A stretch of 7,940 bases of DNA, taken from positions 1 to 7,940 of the forward strand of contig JAFQPD010000044.1 of assembly GCA_017411945.1 (NCBI GenBank), written 5' to 3'. A program made the translations under genes and the position numbers. Below the pieces are notes generated by a model. The model did no database searches. It had not been told where the DNA came from and saw nothing but the letters and a program-made list of their open reading frames with translations. Of this stretch, positions 1 to 5,550 are shown piece after piece. The stretch's first letter is position 1. Every line of letters begins with the position of its first letter. The stretch is from Mailhella sp. (GTDB taxonomy: Bacteria > Desulfobacterota > Desulfovibrionia > Desulfovibrionales > Desulfovibrionaceae).

Positions 1-298
1 AGGTGAAGCCGCCGTCGATGCAGGCCTTGCAGAGTTCGAAGTCGGGGCCGTGGTCGAGGTGCACGCAGACGGGGATGTCGGCGTCTTCGAGGGCGGCTTC
101 AACGAGCTTCATGATGTAGTTCTGGCCGGCGTACTTGCGGGCGCCGGCGGAAACCTGGAGGATCAGGGGAGAACGCTCTTCAGCGCCAGCTTCCATGATG
201 CCCTGGATGATTTCCATGTTGTTCACGTTGAAAGCGCCGATGGCATAGCCTTCCTTGTAGGCGCGGTCGAACATTTCTTTAGGCGTAGTGATAGGCAT
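1..298 (-). CDS. fba: Class II fructose-1,6-bisphosphate aldolase, N-terminal part (runs off the left edge)
   Basis: The first 99 residues of a class II (zinc-dependent) aldolase are present, beginning MPITTPKEMFDRAYKEGYAI. The family cleaves fructose-1,6-bisphosphate to dihydroxyacetone phosphate and glyceraldehyde-3-phosphate in the cytoplasm, and also works in reverse for gluconeogenesis. Recognition rests on GAFNVNNME (residues 21-29), the QVSAGARKYAG segment (48-58), and the HLDHG motif (80-84). In known class II enzymes the Asp and His of this last motif are the catalytic acid and a zinc ligand. The rest of the barrel, with further zinc ligands and the phosphate loop, lies outside the window. 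The start is the ATG at 298, with a strong GGAGG ribosome site just upstream (about 305-309). The gene is divergent from the OB/HD nuclease and tmk genes. A 7-bp stem-loop (324-350) lies in its likely leader. The family assignment is firm; the subgroup is not resolved. Confidence 0.95.
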   Translation of the reverse strand, partial: MPITTPKEMFDRAYKEGYAIGAFNVNNMEIIQGIMEAGAEERSPLILQVSAGARKYAGQNYIMKLVEAALEDADIPVCVHLDHGPDFELCKACIDGGFT

Positions 299-323
299 AT
301 CGTCCCTCCGGGGAGCGGCTCAT

Positions 324-350
324 GAGAGGCGTGACAGGAGATAGCCTCTC
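324..350 (-). promoter_or_regulatory. Stem-loop in the presumed fba leader
   Basis: GAGAGGC (324-330) and GCCTCTC (344-350) form a perfect 7-bp stem with a 13-base loop, about 25 bases upstream of the fba start. Read on the minus strand it would be in the 5' untranslated region, ending before the GGAGG ribosome site. Read on the plus strand it is followed by T-rich sequence (351-367) and looks like a weak terminator, but there is no obvious plus-strand gene for it to end. It could be an mRNA-stabilising leader hairpin or a stop for antisense transcription. Confidence 0.4.
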
Positions 351-366
351 TTTATCTTTGTTTTTA

Positions 367-395
367 TCTGTAGCCGTACTGGAGAATTTTCGCAA
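367..395 (-). promoter_or_regulatory. Candidate fba promoter (weak)
   Basis: On the minus strand TTGCGA (395-390) and TACAGA (372-367) are separated by exactly 17 bases. The -35 box matches the sigma-70 consensus at four positions and the -10 box at only three, so this is a position-based guess. It would start transcription near 360 and place the 324-350 hairpin at the beginning of the leader. A small hairpin with a GGGA loop (CGCAA 391-395, TTGCG 400-404) overlaps the -35 side. The promoter for the plus-strand nuclease gene must also lie in 299-557; I could not identify a convincing one. Confidence 0.2.
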
Positions 396-557
396 GGGAT
401 TGCGCCGCAGGGGATGCGCTTTTTCTGTTTCCTCGGAAAGGCGGGCGGATTTCGGGGGCGCGGCCTCCAGCTCTTTGACTTCTGCCGCTATTTAATCGAC
501 AAAAGGGAAGGACCTCTTCTCACCGCAGAGGAAGCATACAGAAAGACCGGGGTGCCT

Positions 558-1604
558 ATGTACGAGCATCAGAAGATAAGCGCCATGACGGCTGGCGATG
601 AAATACGTTCCGTCTATCTCATCAACCAGGCTTCTCTCCAGCAGTCGCGCAACGGGCCGTACTGGCGCCTGGAATTCAAGGATGCCAGCGGTGTGCTGGA
701 AGCCAAGATATGGAGCCCGCTCAGCCTTTCGTTCCCCGCTCTTGCCCCCGGGCAGATGGCGGAAGTGGGCGGCCGCATAGCCGTGTACCGCGATCAGCTC
801 CAGCTCACCGTGGAGGGGATGCGCGTTCTGGAAGAAGAAGAGGCGGCCCTCCTTCCCATGGAAAACTACCTGCCTTCCAGCGAACGCCCTGCCGCCGATA
901 TGCTGGCCGACATCGAAGCCCTCTGCGACGAGGTATTCACCCATAAGCCGTGGAAGAAGTTCGTGCGTTCGGTGTTCAGCGACAAGCGGCTGCGCCCTAT
1001 GCTCCTGCGAGCCCCTGCTGCGAAGTCCATGCATCATGCCTATGCGGGAGGCCTGCTCGAGCATCTGCTTTCCGTGGCTGGTCTCTGCATGCGCATGGCC
1101 GACCATTACCCCGACATGGACAGGCAGGCCCTTCTTGCCGGCGCGCTCCTGCACGACATAGGCAAGCTGGACGAGCTGAGCGGCCCGCTGGCTACGGAAT
1201 ATACGGATGAAGGACGCTTCCTCGGGCATATAGCCCAGGGCCTCATCATGCTCGAGCCCTTCCTGCAGAAGTCCGGCCTCGAACCGGAGCTCGCCATGCA
1301 TTTCAAGCATCTGGTGGCCAGCCATCACGGCGAGCGCGAATTCGGCGCCGTTGCACTTCCCGCCACGCCGGAAGCCTTCGCTCTGCACTTCGCCGACAAT
1401 ATGGACGCCAAAGTCAACCAGTGCCGCAACTCTGTGCCCGCTCAGGAAGAAGGCATGGCGTGGAGTCCGTACCAGAATCTTCTGGGCCGCAGTCTCTGCC
1501 GCCCTCTGCGTACTCCTGAGCCTGCTCCTTCCGAGGAAAAGCGCAAGGGAAGAGCCGAGAAAAAGAACGATAAACAGGAAGAGAGACAATGTTCCTTACT
1601 GTAG
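558..1604 (+). CDS. YhaM-like OB-fold/HD-domain 3'-5' exoribonuclease family protein
   Basis: The protein is 348 residues with two domains. Residues about 12-95 form an OB-fold (nucleic-acid-binding) module with the motifs NGPYWRLEFKDASG and LEAKIWSP. Residues about 156-285 form an HD phosphohydrolase domain with candidate metal ligands H160, H169, H199-D200 (LLHDIGK), H224, H256-H257 and D280. This order is typical of YhaM/CBF1-type 3'-5' exoribonucleases, which trim RNA and can also act on single-stranded DNA. A Lys/Glu/Arg-rich tail (about 318-344) follows and looks unstructured. The open frame extends upstream to 414. I prefer the ATG at 558 because the preceding residues do not resemble the family and the OB fold begins shortly after it. 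Its ribosome site is weak (GGGGT), so GTG at 552 or ATG at 585 remain possible. The last 16 bases overlap tmk, implying a shared mRNA and coupled translation. The exact substrate is not proven by sequence. Confidence 0.85.
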   Translation: MYEHQKISAMTAGDEIRSVYLINQASLQQSRNGPYWRLEFKDASGVLEAKIWSPLSLSFPALAPGQMAEVGGRIAVYRDQLQLTVEGMRVLEEEEAALLPMENYLPSSERPAADMLADIEALCDEVFTHKPWKKFVRSVFSDKRLRPMLLRAPAAKSMHHAYAGGLLEHLLSVAGLCMRMADHYPDMDRQALLAGALLHDIGKLDELSGPLATEYTDEGRFLGHIAQGLIMLEPFLQKSGLEPELAMHFKHLVASHHGEREFGAVALPATPEAFALHFADNMDAKVNQCRNSVPAQEEGMAWSPYQNLLGRSLCRPLRTPEPAPSEEKRKGRAEKKNDKQEERQCSLL

Positions 1605-2221
1605 AAGGCATAGAAGGCGCAGGGAAGAGCACGTTCATCAGCCTGCTGGAAGATGAGCTGACCAAGCGTGGTGTGGACTTCCTCCATACCCGCGAGCCCG
1701 GCGGCTGTGCGCTGGGGAGGCAGATACGCCCGCTCCTTCTGGACGTTTCCCAGAAAGTATCCGACCGAGCCGAACTCTTCCTCTTTCTTGCGGACCGGGC
1801 CCAGCACGTGGCCGATACCATACGTCCGGCGCTTGAGGCCGGCCGCTGGGTCGTCTGCGACCGCTACGCCGATTCCACCATCGCCTATCAGGGCTACGGA
1901 CGAGGCATGGATCCGGAAGAACTCCAGAGGCTCAACGACTATGCCACAGGCGGGCTCTGGCCCGACGTCACCTTCCTGCTCGACCTTCCTGCGGAAGTCG
2001 GCCTGGGGCGGGCTCTGGCCCGCAATGGGCGCGAAGGACTCACGCAGAGCGAAGGTCGTTTCGAAGCCGAAGCCCTGGCCTTCCATCAGCGCATACGCGA
2101 GGGCTTCCTGCTCCGTGCCGCACGCTGGCCGGAACGTTTCCGTGTCCTCGATGCCACGCAGGCGCCGGAAGACGTCGTTGCGCAGGCCTTGGAGCATCTT
2201 TCTCCTTACTTGAATAAATGA
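1589..2221 (+). CDS. tmk: Thymidylate kinase (dTMP kinase)
   Basis: The 210-residue cytoplasmic enzyme phosphorylates dTMP to dTDP with ATP, the step feeding dTTP synthesis. Visible signatures are the P-loop GIEGAGKST (7-15), TREPGG (34-39, dTMP-binding region), and the DRYADSTIAYQGYGRG segment (91-106), which carries the family DR(Y/H) motif. A lid region follows at about 142-165. The P-loop lacks the arginine found in yeast and human enzymes, while the lid carries arginines (R145, R148, R157), which is the E. coli-like type II arrangement. Length is normal for the family. The ATG at 1589 is preceded by a GGAAGAGAG ribosome site lying inside the end of the nuclease gene, with a 16-base overlap. 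An intrinsic terminator follows six bases after the stop. In many bacteria tmk sits beside holB; that gene is not here, and the partner is the HD nuclease instead. Confidence 0.97.
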   Translation: MFLTVEGIEGAGKSTFISLLEDELTKRGVDFLHTREPGGCALGRQIRPLLLDVSQKVSDRAELFLFLADRAQHVADTIRPALEAGRWVVCDRYADSTIAYQGYGRGMDPEELQRLNDYATGGLWPDVTFLLDLPAEVGLGRALARNGREGLTQSEGRFEAEALAFHQRIREGFLLRAARWPERFRVLDATQAPEDVVAQALEHLSPYLNK

Positions 2222-2226
2222 TGGAG

Positions 2227-2261
2227 AAGAGCCGCCCTTCGAAATGAGGGGCGGCTCTTTT
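2227..2261 (+). terminator. Intrinsic terminator after tmk
   Basis: AAGAGCCGCCC (2227-2237) pairs perfectly with GGGCGGCTCTT (2249-2259), giving an 11-bp GC-rich stem with an 11-base loop and a short T run (2258-2261). It starts six bases after the tmk stop. The convergent TPR gene ends at 2284, so the same hairpin may also stop leftward transcripts, although the minus-strand T run is poor. Confidence 0.9.
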
Positions 2262-2283
2262 GTCATAGATGCCTGGTGATGGC

Positions 2284-2757
2284 TCAGCGGCAGGCGCAGG
2301 TCTTGGGAGCGGAGAGAGCGTCCACGCAGACGGCCAGATTCCTCTTGTAGCCTTCTACGTCGTGCCCGTTGGTATTGCCGCACTTCTCAAAGAGATTGAT
2401 GGCGGCGGAAAGTACGTCGATGGCTTCTTCGAACTGGCCGTGTGCGGCAAGGGCCGTGCCAAGGTTGCCGTAGCAGAAGGCGGTTTCCGGGTGATCGCCC
2501 AGCAGCTTCTTGCGCAGGGCCAGTGCTTTGCGATGCCATTCGATGCCTTCTTCGGCACGATCGGTCTCTTCGCAGATGCGGCCGAGGTTGTTCATGCAGG
2601 TGGAAACCGGCAGAGATTCGGCACCCATTTCCTGTTCCCAGAGTGCCTTGGCCTGCAGGGTGAATTCCTCGGCTTCCTTGAGTTCGCCCTGAGAATAGGC
2701 GGCCCAGGAGCGGGCGAAAAGCTGTCGGGCCTGTTCGATGGCAGTAAGGTTTTCCAT
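2284..2757 (-). CDS. Tetratricopeptide-repeat protein, kinesin-light-chain type
   Basis: This is a 157-residue protein with no signal peptide or membrane helix, so probably cytoplasmic. About three TPR units spaced 42 residues apart can be read at roughly 10-43, 52-85 and 94-127. Examples are SWAAYSQGELKEAEEF, MNNLGRICEETDRAEEGIEW and YGNLGTALAAHGQFEEAI. The 42-residue period with a long second helix (HRKALALRKKLLGDHPET) is typical of kinesin-light-chain-like TPR_10/TPR_12 repeats, which serve as protein-binding scaffolds. The tail ends in CACR. The start ATG at 2757 lies five bases after the stop of the DUF4037 gene, and its GGAGG ribosome site is inside the last codons of that gene, so translation is almost certainly coupled. 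This points to the DUF4037 protein as the likely partner. It is the last gene of the leftward unit. The exact function is unknown. Confidence 0.85.
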   Translation of the reverse strand: MENLTAIEQARQLFARSWAAYSQGELKEAEEFTLQAKALWEQEMGAESLPVSTCMNNLGRICEETDRAEEGIEWHRKALALRKKLLGDHPETAFCYGNLGTALAAHGQFEEAIDVLSAAINLFEKCGNTNGHDVEGYKRNLAVCVDALSAPKTCACR

Positions 2758-2762
2758 GGGGG

Positions 2763-3707
2763 TCAGTCCTCCATAACGTTGAGTCTGCGGATTTCGGGGT
2801 CCTTCACCCCGCGCTGTACGGAAGGGCCGAGAGGCCAGAGCCAGCTTCCCGGTTCGGAGGCAAGGCCCTGCCTGCGCAGTTCTTCGGCTACGGCTGCGCA
2901 CAGAGATTCTATGGCATCCACGGCGGGAACGGCCTGATTCGGTTCGTCCCACGAGGTATGCGCCAGCTTCTTCAGGGTGTTCACAGCAGCCGTGCCCAGT
3001 ATGGGCAGGCCCTGAGCAAAGCGCGGGGCCCATTTATAGAAAGGCATGAAGCGGCGGTTCAGCAGATAGGCCATGGACAGGGCTGCTTCGGCGAAGCGGG
3101 CGGCGGACAGCATGGCCGCTACAGTCTCTCCGCGCTGGAGGGCGCGGGCAAGGTTGTACTGCCCGGCCTGAGCCATGATCATGCAGCGGGAAGCTATCTT
3201 TTTGCGGCGGATATCTTCGGGGTAGTAGCGGAGCAGGGCTTCCCGCATGGCCGTGAATTCGCCGCTGTTGTCCATGAAGACTGCGCCGTTGGTGCAGGAG
3301 CAGAGGTGGTGCTCCGGTATGGCACGCCATTCCTGCAAGCTGGCAGGCGCGCGGTCCAGACCTAGGAAGCGGCGGTAGAAGCCGCGCAGGGGCAACGGGC
3401 CTACCCGGCCCATGCGGGCTTCTGGCATCATGCGTACGGGATATCCTTCGAAGGTGTCGGGGAGCAGGGCGAAGGCACTTTCGATGCGTTCGCATTCTGT
3501 CGCGAAGAGTTCGTCCGGCACCCAGAGGCAGAAGGCCGCACCCCAGTCGTGGTCGCGGGAGATATGGTCGTCCACGCCGAGGCATTCAGAGCCTTCGCCG
3601 ACAAGACCTGCGGCAGAACGGGCCATGATGTCGGGAATGTGCCCATTGAGCACAGGCAGTGAAGCCTGAAAGAAGCGGCGGGAAAGGGAAAGGCCGTTTT
3701 CAGCCAT
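2763..3707 (-). CDS. DUF4037 protein, putative nucleotidyltransferase-fold enzyme
   Basis: The protein has 314 residues. The key segment is at 37-56: GEGSECLGVDD followed by HISRDHDWG. A glycine-serine followed 12 residues later by D52-x-D54 resembles the hG[GS]...[DE]h[DE] signature of the nucleotidyltransferase fold, where the acidic pair binds metal. The SRDHDWG block is what I recall as typical of DUF4037. The C-terminal half (about 165-280) is helical. It contains RCMIMAQAGQYNLARAL (174-190) and NRRFMPFYKWAPRF (217-230), reminiscent of the helical domain after MNT/kanamycin-type transferases. No signal peptide or membrane span is seen. The ATG at 3707 has a GAGG ribosome site a few bases upstream. 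A 58-base gap with two small hairpins separates it from the upstream 109-residue gene, and the downstream TPR gene is coupled to it. The family name is a recalled match; the enzymatic role is inferred, and the substrate is unknown. Confidence 0.8.
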   Translation of the reverse strand: MAENGLSLSRRFFQASLPVLNGHIPDIMARSAAGLVGEGSECLGVDDHISRDHDWGAAFCLWVPDELFATECERIESAFALLPDTFEGYPVRMMPEARMGRVGPLPLRGFYRRFLGLDRAPASLQEWRAIPEHHLCSCTNGAVFMDNSGEFTAMREALLRYYPEDIRRKKIASRCMIMAQAGQYNLARALQRGETVAAMLSAARFAEAALSMAYLLNRRFMPFYKWAPRFAQGLPILGTAAVNTLKKLAHTSWDEPNQAVPAVDAIESLCAAVAEELRRQGLASEPGSWLWPLGPSVQRGVKDPEIRRLNVMED

Positions 3708-3721
3708 GAGAACCTCGGAAC

Positions 3722-3764
3722 TGCGGCTTGAGGGGCCGCACGGACTTCTTCCGGCAGGCGTCCG
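3722..3764 (-). promoter_or_regulatory. Two tandem stem-loops in the gap before the DUF4037 gene
   Basis: The 58 bases between the 109-residue gene and the DUF4037 gene hold two hairpins. CGGAC (3741-3745) pairs with GTCCG (3760-3764), directly after the upstream stop codon. TGCGGC (3722-3727) pairs with GCCGCA (3735-3740), just before the ribosome site of the DUF4037 gene. Neither is followed by a T run, so they are not ordinary terminators. They could be processing or stability elements that let the two halves of the unit be expressed at different levels. Confidence 0.35.
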
Positions 3765-3765
3765 T

Positions 3766-4095
3766 TTAGCCTATGCTGGGCAGCATGCCGCCGTTATCGT
3801 CACAGAAGGGGGGGGTGCATGGCTGTCTGCCGGTCTCCATGAAGTCGGCAATGGTGCGCTGTTCGCCTATGAGGCTTTGGTGCAGTGCCTCGGTGGAACA
3901 GCCCATGCGGGCACAGGTATAGGCCTTGCCTATGGCCATATGTTCGATATGCACCCGAGCGCCGGGCTGGCGGAGGAGCGCGCACAGGGCAAGATCAGGC
4001 CCGGTGAGGGCGACGCAGACAGGTTTCCCTTCGCCGGCAAGGCTGTCTATCTCCAGCATGAGGCGCTTGATGCGTTCGTAAAGCCTTTCATCCAT
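3766..4095 (-). CDS. Unrecognised 109-residue cysteine-rich protein downstream of rrf2
   Basis: I do not recognise a family. The protein has 109 residues, no signal peptide and no clear membrane helix. It begins with a charged helix (MDERLYERIKRLMLEIDSLA), followed by a possible alpha/beta segment (KPVCVALTGPDLALCALL). Six cysteines stand out: C27, C38, C61, C66, C93 and C98. They form the pairs CARMGC (61-66) and CTPPFC (93-98), each with four residues between the two. Such pairs could bind iron-sulfur, zinc or form disulfides, but this is inference. The start ATG at 4095 is well supported by an AGGGAGG ribosome site. The gene starts 32 bases after the rrf2 stop on the same strand, so co-transcription with that regulator is likely. 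It may be the main target of the regulator or an accessory factor in the same redox or metal response. Confidence 0.7.
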   Translation of the reverse strand: MDERLYERIKRLMLEIDSLAGEGKPVCVALTGPDLALCALLRQPGARVHIEHMAIGKAYTCARMGCSTEALHQSLIGEQRTIADFMETGRQPCTPPFCDDNGGMLPSIG

Positions 4096-4127
4096 GAGGA
4101 CCTCCCTTTTGCGCGCAGCGGCAGATA

Positions 4128-4562
4128 TCAGCTTTGACTTTCTGCGGGAGCCGAAGGGCAGTTGCCTGCAAGATCCTGCAGGGTCACGCTGTCGGCGTAG
4201 CCGTCTATGCATTCGCCCATGCCCCGCCAGAATTTCACGGAAGGGCAGCGTTCTCGGAACTCACAGGTCTTGCCCGCCGGGTCGAGACATTCCACAGGGG
4301 CCAGACTGCCCTCTATGGCACGCAGTACCTGGCCGGCGGTGCATTTTGCTGGCTCGAGGGCCAGCCTGTAGCCGCCCTGGCTTCCGCGTTCGCTCCGGAC
4401 AAGGCCCGCTCGGGAAAGGGGAACGATGATCTGTTCCAGATACTTAAGGCTTATGCCCTGGCGTTCTGCAATATATTTCAGTGGGATGCACTGCTTTTGA
4501 GAGTGACGGGCAAGTTCTATCATCACTCTGAGGGCATAGCGGCTTTTTGTGAAAAACTTCAT
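4128..4562 (-). CDS. Rrf2-family transcriptional regulator with three clustered cysteines
   Basis: This 144-residue DNA-binding protein has a winged helix at residues 1-80 with family landmarks: MKFFTKSRYALRVMIELA at the start, the helix-turn-helix region IAERQGISLKYLEQIIVPL (31-49), and the wing SERGSQGGYRLA (57-68). The effector region has C92, C100 and C106 (spacing C-x7-C-x5-C). IscR uses three cysteines at nearly the same places plus a histidine to hold a [2Fe-2S] cluster. Here the third cysteine is followed by PSVKF, with no histidine at the IscR position, so the fourth ligand would differ. Extra cysteines are C118 and C135. The ATG at 4562 has a good AAGGAG site. The gene leads the leftward unit, and a 12-bp palindrome sits in its promoter region, consistent with autoregulation. 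The family is firm; cluster binding and the regulon are inferred. Confidence 0.93.
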   Translation of the reverse strand: MKFFTKSRYALRVMIELARHSQKQCIPLKYIAERQGISLKYLEQIIVPLSRAGLVRSERGSQGGYRLALEPAKCTAGQVLRAIEGSLAPVECLDPAGKTCEFRERCPSVKFWRGMGECIDGYADSVTLQDLAGNCPSAPAESQS

Positions 4563-4598
4563 AGAGTCGCTCCTTCAAGGTCTGGTTGCATCAAGCAT

Positions 4599-4627
4599 AT
4601 CATACTTTTTTAGATATATCTATAGCT
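4599..4627 (-). promoter_or_regulatory. Candidate rrf2 promoter with a 12-bp palindromic operator
   Basis: On the minus strand a -10-like TATGAT lies at 4604-4599, about 37 bases upstream of the rrf2 ATG. The matching -35 area (about 4622-4627) is poor. Between them sits the perfect palindrome TAGATATATCTA (4611-4622). A dyad between the -10 and -35 boxes is a common repressor position, so this is a reasonable operator candidate for Rrf2 itself. The sequence is AT-only apart from one C and one G, so chance occurrence in AT-rich intergenic DNA cannot be ruled out. Confidence 0.4.
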
Positions 4628-4667
4628 GAAGTAGGAATTAAAAAAGATTACGTTTCCTTTCAGATAC

Positions 4668-4696
4668 TTGTCGGGTTTGCGTTTGCATGCTATTTT
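4668..4696 (+). promoter_or_regulatory. Candidate sigma-70 promoter of the DUF533 gene
   Basis: TTGTCG (4668-4673) and TATTTT (4691-4696) have the ideal 17-base spacing, with four of six consensus matches in each box. Transcription would begin near 4703, giving a leader of about 35 bases before the ATG at 4737. It is divergent from the rrf2 promoter, with the 12-bp palindrome about 45 bases upstream. Confidence 0.4.
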
Positions 4697-4736
4697 GGAT
4701 TCAATTCTTGTTAAGGCTCAATGGATGGAGGATCCT

Positions 4737-5459
4737 ATGTCCATACTTAATATTTTGAAGAGCGAAGCCTTGGGCTCTGCCCTGCAGACCCTTACTCGAG
4801 AAGCCGGAAAGGCGGTCTCTACCGTGAACAGCAAAGCCCCCGGCGGAGTCGGCGGCCTGCTTGGCGCCGGAGTGCTCGGCGCACTGCTGGGCAAGACGGT
4901 TTCCAAAGACGTCATGAAGAACGCCGCGCTTGTCGGCATAGGTGCGGTAGCTTGGAATTTCTATCAGAAATGGTCTCAGGGCCGTACGCAGCAGGCTCCG
5001 GCGGGAGAGCCCTCGTCGGGGTGGGGAGCCGAACCTCAGGCCGGCCAGTGGCAGAGCCAGACCCCCATGGTCATGCAGCTCGACCCTACGGCCATGCTTG
5101 TGATGCGCGCCATGATATTTGCCGCCCGTGCCGATGGAAACGTGGACGCCCTTGAACGCCAGCGCATCGACACCATCCTGCAGAACATGCTTCAAGGGCA
5201 GGACGTGAGCGCGCATATAGCCGCCCTCGAAACTGAAATGCTGGATCCCCGCCGCATCGCTGCAGATGTGCAGGCCGCCGAACAGGGAGAGGACATCTAT
5301 CGCCTGTCCTGCGTTGTCATCGATATCGACCACTTCATGGAACGCAGTTACCTCGATGCCCTTGGCTCTGCCCTCGGCATCGATCCCTCTCGCCGCGCCG
5401 AGCTGGAGGCCGATGCTTCTCAGGGCCGCCGTCAGCTTGAAGCCGCCGCACAGGGCTGA
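4737..5459 (+). CDS. DUF533 / TerB-like protein (YebE type)
   Basis: This is a 240-residue protein. Residues about 36-74 are rich in Gly, Ala and Leu (GGVGGLLGAGVLGALLG, then NAALVGIGAVAWNFYQKW) and form one or two short hydrophobic segments, probably membrane-associated. A Gln/Gly/Pro-rich linker spans about 81-112. Residues about 116-225 form an all-helical TerB-like domain, beginning with LVMRAMIFAARADGNVDALE. The acidic D133-G-N-V-D137 turn matches the metal-binding-like loop typical of TerB and DUF533 proteins. E. coli YebE has the same architecture as I recall it, and its function is unknown; despite the tellurite link of TerB, resistance should not be assumed. The ATG at 4737 is chosen because GGAGG lies six bases upstream; ATG 4725 and an upstream TTG are less well supported. 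The gene is divergent from rrf2. No clear terminator follows; 5460-5532 holds only a T6 run without a good stem. Confidence 0.85.
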   Translation: MSILNILKSEALGSALQTLTREAGKAVSTVNSKAPGGVGGLLGAGVLGALLGKTVSKDVMKNAALVGIGAVAWNFYQKWSQGRTQQAPAGEPSSGWGAEPQAGQWQSQTPMVMQLDPTAMLVMRAMIFAARADGNVDALERQRIDTILQNMLQGQDVSAHIAALETEMLDPRRIAADVQAAEQGEDIYRLSCVVIDIDHFMERSYLDALGSALGIDPSRRAELEADASQGRRQLEAAAQG

Positions 5460-5532
5460 TAGCAGGAACTGGGAGGAAGCTTTTTTCCGCACAGGCGAAA
5501 GTGCTTTGCGCGGCATACGGAGGGAAGCTGGC

Positions 5533-5550
5533 CTATGCTGATACGCATAG
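5533..5550. promoter_or_regulatory. Inverted repeat upstream of the DUF4125 gene
   Basis: CTATGC (5533-5538) and GCATAG (5545-5550) form a perfect 6-bp dyad around the six bases TGATAC. It abuts the -35 side of the candidate promoter at 5550-5579, a usual place for an activator or repressor site. No known regulator motif was recognised. Confidence 0.35.

Noticed and set aside
492..1589. Long minus-strand open frame (365 codons) opposite the OB/HD nuclease gene
   Set aside because: It is antisense to a gene with clear domains and catalytic motifs. Its product shows no recognisable domain and its openness is explained by GC-biased third positions of the real gene.
2269..2937. Plus-strand open frame (222 codons) over the TPR and DUF4037 genes
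   Set aside because: It crosses two real, coupled minus-strand genes and shows no motif. It is a shadow of their codon bias.
3706..4137. Plus-strand open frame opposite the 109-residue gene
   Set aside because: The minus-strand gene has a strong ribosome site and operon position, and the opposite frame has neither.
4737..5459. Tellurite-resistance function for the TerB-like protein
   Set aside because: No other ter genes are nearby, and DUF533/YebE proteins share the fold without a proven role in tellurite resistance.
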